Assembly (NCBI GenBank): GCA_016293365.1
Contig: JAEDEK010000076.1
Coordinates: 1 to 8,961, forward strand
Source: Bulleidia sp.
GTDB lineage: Bacteria > Bacillota_I > Bacilli_A > Erysipelotrichales > Erysipelotrichaceae
Direction of reading: 5' to 3'
DNA length: 8,961 nucleotides
Both the position numbers and the translations under genes were made by a program. Shown here one piece after another: positions 5,955 to 8,961 of the stretch (positions within the stretch are counted from its first letter, which is position 1; every line of letters begins with the position of its first letter). Below the pieces are notes generated by a model, which made no database searches, was not told the DNA's origin, and was given only the letters and a program-made list of their open reading frames with translations.

Positions 5955-7724
5955 ATGGACAGAGAATACATCAAGGCAAAACTGCAGAATCTGCCACATT
6001 CCCCAGGCAGTTATCAGATGAAGGATGCCAGTGGGGAGATCATCTATGTCGGTAAGGCAAAGGATCTGCATAATCGTGTCAATTCCTACTTTACCGGTGT
6101 ACATAACTTCAAGACAACAAAACTTGTTCAGAATATTGAAGACTTTGATTTCATCGTGACGGCTTCTGAAAAAGAAGCACTTGTTCTGGAAATCAATCTG
6201 ATCAAGAAAAACAGACCGAAATACAATATCCAGTTCATGGATGATTCCTCCTATCCTTACATCAAGATGACACGCGAAAGATATCCGCGTCTGATGATCG
6301 CAAGAGATATGAAAAAAGACAGGAAGGCAAGATACTTCGGTCCGTTTCCAGATGCCTCTGCTGCAAGAACAACACTGAAACTGCTTCAGTCCATGTACCC
6401 GTTCCGCAGATGCAACAGTGTCGGGGATAAGGTGTGCCTGTATTATCACATCGGCCAGTGCCTTGGCCCATGTCAGTTTGAAATCGGCGAAGACGTGTAT
6501 GAAAAGATGGCGGAAGGCATTACCAGGTTTTTGAATGGTGATACGGAACAGATGGAAAAACAGCTGTATGAAAAAATGATGGAAGCATCTGAACAGCTGC
6601 AGTTTGAAAAAGCACAGCAGTACAAGGAAACACTGGAATCCATCCGTCGGGTTGCCAAAGACAGACAGAATATCGAAAAGGTCAACGAAAAGGACATCGA
6701 TGTATTTACATGGTATGCCGACCGCGGGTATCTGGCAATTGCGGGCATGCTTGTCAGAAACGGCATCATTCTCAACAAGGAATACAGGCTGAAACCGCTG
6801 TATGGAGATGGTCAGGAAGAATTTCAGTCCTTCCTGATCCAGTATTATGAAGATCACCCATATCCAAAAGAACTGGTATTGCCGGAAGGAATGGATATTG
6901 ACATGCTGTCACAGATTCTTTCTGTCAGCATGCTGATACCACAGAAAGGCTATCGGAAAAAGCTGATGGACATGGCACTGGAAAATGCCAGAACACAGCT
7001 GAACATGAAATTCTCTGTTGCAGAAAAACAGGATACGATCCGAAAGGAGTCCGTCGAAGAGCTTTCACGACTTGCCGGTAAACCGATGAACCGTGTGGAA
7101 CTGTTCGATAACTCCCATATTCAGGGTGCATTTCCGGTCTCTTCCTGTGTTGTGTATGAGGATGGGGAACCGGTGCGTAAGGATTACCGCCTCTATCGTC
7201 TGCATACCGGCAATTCCGATGTGGATTCGATGAAGGAAGTCATCTATCGCAGATATTTTCGACTGCTGAATGAAGGAGGCAGGATGCCGGATGGTATTCT
7301 TGTGGATGGTGGCAGAACACAGATTGATGCAGCAAATGAAATCATCACATCCTTAGGGCTGGAAGACAGGATCAGGATCATGGGTCTTGTCAAAAATGAC
7401 AGACATAATACCGATGGATTAATGGATACCGATGGCAACATTGTACCGGTTGATCGTAATTCCGGCCTGTTCTTCCTTCTGACACGCATGCAGGATGAAG
7501 TCCACCGCACTGCCATCAGTTATCATAGAAAGCTGCGATCCAAGGCACAGACAAAATCCATTCTCGATGAGATTGAAGGGGTAGGCCCAAAACGGAAAAA
7601 GCTGCTGTTGAAAGAATTTGGTGGTATTACAAAACTCAAAGAGGCAACCGTTGAACAGATCGCCCAGGTGGTACCTCGACAGACTGCAGAAAACATCTAT
7701 CGTGTCCTGCATGAGCAGGATTGA
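5955..7724 (+). CDS. uvrC: UvrC, excinuclease ABC subunit C
   Basis: This is a 589-residue protein, normal for UvrC. It is the dual-incision nuclease of nucleotide excision repair and acts on the UvrB-DNA complex. The N-terminal GIY-YIG nuclease domain (about 15-95, makes the 3' cut) shows GSYQ (18-21), IIYVGKA (29-35), R41 and E79. Four cysteines at C153, C161, C169 and C173 match the iron-sulfur cluster site known in UvrC. A UVR motif that binds UvrB lies near 195-230. The RNase H-like domain (5' cut) shows FDNSHIQG with D385, LVDGG with D451 and H517. The C-terminal tandem helix-hairpin-helix (about 535-589) contains IEGVGPKRKKLLL. The ATG follows the mutS2 TAA with no gap and has no strong ribosome binding site, so translation is probably coupled to mutS2. 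A terminator lies immediately downstream. Confidence 0.98.
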   Translation: MDREYIKAKLQNLPHSPGSYQMKDASGEIIYVGKAKDLHNRVNSYFTGVHNFKTTKLVQNIEDFDFIVTASEKEALVLEINLIKKNRPKYNIQFMDDSSYPYIKMTRERYPRLMIARDMKKDRKARYFGPFPDASAARTTLKLLQSMYPFRRCNSVGDKVCLYYHIGQCLGPCQFEIGEDVYEKMAEGITRFLNGDTEQMEKQLYEKMMEASEQLQFEKAQQYKETLESIRRVAKDRQNIEKVNEKDIDVFTWYADRGYLAIAGMLVRNGIILNKEYRLKPLYGDGQEEFQSFLIQYYEDHPYPKELVLPEGMDIDMLSQILSVSMLIPQKGYRKKLMDMALENARTQLNMKFSVAEKQDTIRKESVEELSRLAGKPMNRVELFDNSHIQGAFPVSSCVVYEDGEPVRKDYRLYRLHTGNSDVDSMKEVIYRRYFRLLNEGGRMPDGILVDGGRTQIDAANEIITSLGLEDRIRIMGLVKNDRHNTDGLMDTDGNIVPVDRNSGLFFLLTRMQDEVHRTAISYHRKLRSKAQTKSILDEIEGVGPKRKKLLLKEFGGITKLKEATVEQIAQVVPRQTAENIYRVLHEQD

Positions 7725-7745
7725 AAAAGACCCGACGGGTCTTTT
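7725..7745. terminator. Bidirectional terminator, uvrC / membrane protein gene
   Basis: AAAAGACCC (7725-7733) pairs with GGGTCTTTT (7737-7745) around a GAC loop. The A run before and T run after give a U tract in both directions. It starts at the base after the uvrC stop and overlaps the last two bases of the opposing small gene's stop codon, so one compact 21-base element ends both transcripts. Confidence 0.85.
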
Positions 7746-8121
7746 ATCTTTCCTGCATCTTTTTCCGGAATGCTTCTGTCTTTGAACCAAACAGAACATC
7801 ATTTGCGGCTTTCCGGTAACCGGAGAAGCCATGGTAGTTATCATGAGCATCATAGACTGCCTTGATCGCGAGAAGACCTGGAATGATCAGGCCGGCAATG
7901 CGGTTTTGCTTTGCTTTACGCGCGTGTTCTTCCTGCAGTACTTCCATTTTAATGTTCATCAGCTGCATTTTCTTTTTCGTCTGATCTATGGATGCGTTCA
8001 TCTTTGATAAAGAGGTCGAAAGTGTACGAAGATGCTGCAGAGCATAGACAATCATGCCAAGAGTGATGATGATCATCCCATCAAACAGGATGAAGCCGAT
8101 CTGATTTACAATACTGTTCAT
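7744..8121 (-). CDS. Small membrane protein of unknown function
   Basis: This is a 125-residue protein that I do not recognise. ATG 8121 is chosen because AGGTGA (plus-strand 8127-8132) lies five bases upstream; a frame-extending ATG at 8157 lacks such a site and adds a non-hydrophobic tail. Residues 8-28 form one clear membrane helix (ILFDGMIIITLGMIVYAL region). Residues 29-72 look like a short coiled coil rich in Leu, Met, Lys and Gln. A second hydrophobic stretch (75-90, IAGLIIPGLLAIKAVY) may be a membrane helix or an amphipathic hairpin. The end is polar and basic (GYRKAANDVLFGS, then FRKKMQER). A possible promoter has -10 TAAAAT (8139-8144) and a poor -35 at 8161-8166. It diverges from the phosphoesterase gene. 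Codon use resembles the neighbours, so it is probably a native gene. Confidence 0.75.
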   Translation of the reverse strand: MNSIVNQIGFILFDGMIIITLGMIVYALQHLRTLSTSLSKMNASIDQTKKKMQLMNIKMEVLQEEHARKAKQNRIAGLIIPGLLAIKAVYDAHDNYHGFSGYRKAANDVLFGSKTEAFRKKMQER

Positions 8122-8183
8122 GTGTTTCACCTGCATATATTTTAACACATCACACATTTCTGCAAAAGAAGGAAGAGGAAATC

Positions 8184-8204
8184 ATGCTATACTGTAGGCG
8201 ATGA
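8184..8204 (+). other. Six-codon upstream ORF overlapping the phosphoesterase start
   Basis: ATG 8184 reads MLYCRR and stops at TGA 8202-8204, overlapping ATG 8201 as ATGA. It has a good ribosome binding site (AAGGAAGAGG, 8169-8178) five bases upstream, while the phosphoesterase ATG has none at normal distance. It may deliver ribosomes to the downstream gene by coupling. It conflicts with the extended -10 at 8185-8193: a transcript from that promoter would lack this ORF. It could also be chance. Confidence 0.3.
8185..8193 (+). promoter_or_regulatory. Extended -10 promoter before the phosphoesterase gene
   Basis: TGC followed by TATACT (8188-8193, 5 of 6) is an extended -10 element. No -35 is visible at normal distance. 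The predicted transcription start, about 8200, is next to the ATG at 8201, so a transcript from here would be leaderless or nearly so. Confidence 0.4.
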
Positions 8205-8689
8205 AAACGGAAAAACTGATTGTATGCAGCGATTCTCATGGCGAAACGTCAGGGTTGGAATATCTGAGAAACAAGTATTCGAGAGAATACCGTTTTCTGC
8301 ATTGCGGAGATTCCGTCCTTCATCCGTATCAGCTCGATATCTATGGTTTTGTTTCCGTGCAGGGCAATAATGATTATTACAATGCCTATCCGATGTACAG
8401 AATACTGGAAATCGGGGATCACAGGATCTATATGTGCCATGGACACAGAGATATGTTCTTCGGCAATTATCAGATGCTTGCAGAAAGAGCAAAAGGCAGG
8501 CAGTGTGATATCGCTGTGTGCGGACATTCTCATATCTATCATCATGAAGTGATTGATGGTGTGACATGTCTGAATCCCGGTTCCATCTGGAGAAACCGTG
8601 ATCTGAGTGAACCATCCTATATGGAAGTGGAACTGGAAAAAGATCAGATCCGGGTTGAGAGGAAATCGTTTTTACACAGTCTGAAATAA
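8201..8689 (+). CDS. yfcE: YfcE/MJ0936-type metallophosphoesterase
   Basis: This is a 162-residue protein, the usual size of this small cytoplasmic phosphodiesterase family. The calcineurin-like metal site is complete: SDSHG with D11 and H13, CGD with D37, GNND with N57, CHGH with H80, and GHSH with H109 and H111, followed by NPGS (125-128). Such enzymes hydrolyse phosphodiester bonds using two metal ions, often manganese. Members act in vitro on artificial substrates such as bis-p-nitrophenyl phosphate, and the natural substrate is mostly unknown. ATG 8201 is the first possible start because an in-frame TAG lies two codons upstream and the SDSHG motif needs the short N terminus. There is no normal ribosome binding site. 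In some Firmicutes a related gene lies near RNase PH or an NTP pyrophosphatase, but neither is seen here. Confidence 0.93.
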   Translation: MKTEKLIVCSDSHGETSGLEYLRNKYSREYRFLHCGDSVLHPYQLDIYGFVSVQGNNDYYNAYPMYRILEIGDHRIYMCHGHRDMFFGNYQMLAERAKGRQCDIAVCGHSHIYHHEVIDGVTCLNPGSIWRNRDLSEPSYMEVELEKDQIRVERKSFLHSLK

Positions 8690-8707
8690 TCTTTTTCAAT
8701 TATTTTT
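8684..8707 (+). terminator. Possible weak terminator after the phosphoesterase gene
   Basis: AAATAAT (8684-8690) can pair with ATTATTT (8699-8705) around an eight-base loop, followed by further T's. The stem contains only A-U pairs and overlaps the stop codon, so it would be weak. Read-through into the tRNA is possible. Confidence 0.3.
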
Positions 8708-8717
8708 GTCAAAAGAC

Positions 8718-8746
8718 TTGCCAAAACAGTTTCCTGTGAGTATACT
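8718..8746 (+). promoter_or_regulatory. Promoter of tRNA-Arg
   Basis: TTGCCA (8718-8723, 5 of 6), an exact 17-base spacer and TATACT (8741-8746, 5 of 6). The predicted start, near 8753, is a few bases before the mature tRNA 5' end at 8757. Strong promoters this close are normal for single tRNA genes. Confidence 0.8.
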
Positions 8747-8756
8747 ATTAATCGTT

Positions 8757-8833
8757 GTCTTGGTAGCTCAGCTGGATAGAGCACCCGCCTTCTAAGCGGA
8801 CGGTCATGAGTTCGAATCTCGTCCAGGACACCA
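8757..8833 (+). tRNA. tRNA-Arg (anticodon UCU)
   Basis: This is 77 bases with a full cloverleaf. The acceptor is GTCTTGG (8757-8763) with CCAGGAC (8823-8829, one G-U pair). T8-A9 and a D arm GCTC/GAGC follow. The anticodon loop CTTCTAA (8789-8795) has TCT at 8791-8793, which reads AGA and AGG arginine codons. The T arm ATGAG/CTCGT carries loop TTCGAAT. Discriminator A8830 and an encoded CCA (8831-8833) close it. The first base pair of the anticodon stem (27-43) is C-A rather than a Watson-Crick pair; the other four pair well. It is a single gene with its own promoter and terminator. Confidence 0.96.
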
Positions 8834-8839
8834 TCTGAT

Positions 8840-8872
8840 TACCGTCATTCTTCGGAGTGACGGTATTTTTTT
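8840..8872 (+). terminator. Intrinsic terminator of tRNA-Arg
   Basis: TACCGTCATTC (8840-8850) pairs with GAGTGACGGTA (8855-8865; one G-U pair) around a TTCG tetraloop, and seven T's follow (8866-8872). This is a textbook strong terminator, beginning seven bases after the tRNA CCA end. Confidence 0.93.
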
Positions 8873-8880
8873 GTTATAAT
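8872..8880 (+). promoter_or_regulatory. Extended -10 promoter at the window's right end
   Basis: TGT plus the perfect -10 TATAAT (8875-8880) directly follows the T run of the tRNA terminator. No good -35 exists because that place is occupied by the terminator stem, but an extended -10 can work without one. The predicted start is about 8887. Confidence 0.5.
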
Positions 8881-8886
8881 GAGTGA

Positions 8887-8961
8887 TACAGCGAGGCACG
8901 TATATTGTCAATAACCCGTGGATAAATCCACAGGCTTGAAAAAGCCTTTATTGACTAGCCT
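8887..8961 (+). ncRNA. Structured RNA or leader, three-way junction, cut by window end
   Basis: Downstream of the extended -10 the sequence folds into a compact three-way junction. The basal helix is GTCAATAA (8907-8914) with TTATTGAC (8948-8955). Arm one is GTGGA/TCCAC (8918-8922 with 8927-8931, loop TAAA). Arm two is AGGCTT/AAGCCT (8932-8937 with 8942-8947) with a GAAA tetraloop. The only unpaired junction bases are CCC (8915-8917). Outside it AGGC (8894-8897) could pair with GCCT (8958-8961), which touches the window edge, so the element probably continues. No coding frame fits. It could be a riboswitch or attenuator leader, or the 5' part of a small RNA. I cannot match it to a known riboswitch family. 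Confidence 0.5.

Noticed and set aside
5793..6857. 354-codon open frame on the minus strand opposite uvrC and the end of mutS2
   Set aside because: The opposite strand encodes two unmistakable, complete proteins; the antisense product is Phe/Ile/His-rich without recognisable domains.
8122..8157. Upstream ATG for the small membrane protein
   Set aside because: No ribosome binding site, and the added 12 residues precede an otherwise well-placed start with AGGTGA; this stretch looks like promoter sequence.
8840..8865. Attachment-site remnant at the tRNA-Arg 3' end
   Set aside because: No integrase and no repeat of the tRNA 3' end are visible; the sequence is a plain terminator.

Overview
The window looks like chromosomal core DNA from a low-to-moderate GC Firmicute. 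An Erysipelotrichia-like or related gut/oral lineage is my guess, at low confidence. The reasons are RNase HIII, MutS2 with a Smr tail, Shine-Dalgarno starts, sigma-A type promoters and a tRNA with an encoded CCA. I see no phage genes, transposase, insertion sequence or CRISPR array.

Left part (1-529): the 3' end of a dCMP deaminase (comEB-like) gene. It is followed by a near-consensus promoter and about 165 bases that fold into a chain of seven helices, including a closely packed three-way junction. This is a strong candidate for a structured non-coding RNA or a long structured leader. A loosely structured AT-rich spacer then leads to a lipoprotein gene.

Middle (530-7745): a secreted, lipid-anchored M28-type zinc peptidase ends at a bidirectional terminator that it shares with rnhC (RNase HIII), which runs the other way. 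rnhC diverges from a mutS2-uvrC operon across a 100-base gap that contains a palindrome. MutS2 (ribosome rescue or DNA recombination control) and UvrC (nucleotide excision repair) are joined end to start, and a second bidirectional terminator closes the operon. RNase HIII, MutS2 and UvrC make this a nucleic-acid maintenance cluster.

Right part (7744-8961): a small unrecognised membrane protein (minus strand) diverges from a YfcE-type metallophosphoesterase. The phosphoesterase has no Shine-Dalgarno sequence of its own: it is either leaderless or coupled to a six-codon upstream ORF. Next comes tRNA-Arg(UCU) with its own promoter and a strong terminator. Straight after that terminator lies an extended -10 promoter and another compact three-way-junction fold that runs off the window edge.

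The protein genes are mostly ordinary housekeeping genes. The two structured non-coding stretches, at 220-384 and 8887-8961, are the parts most likely to be new or under-annotated.
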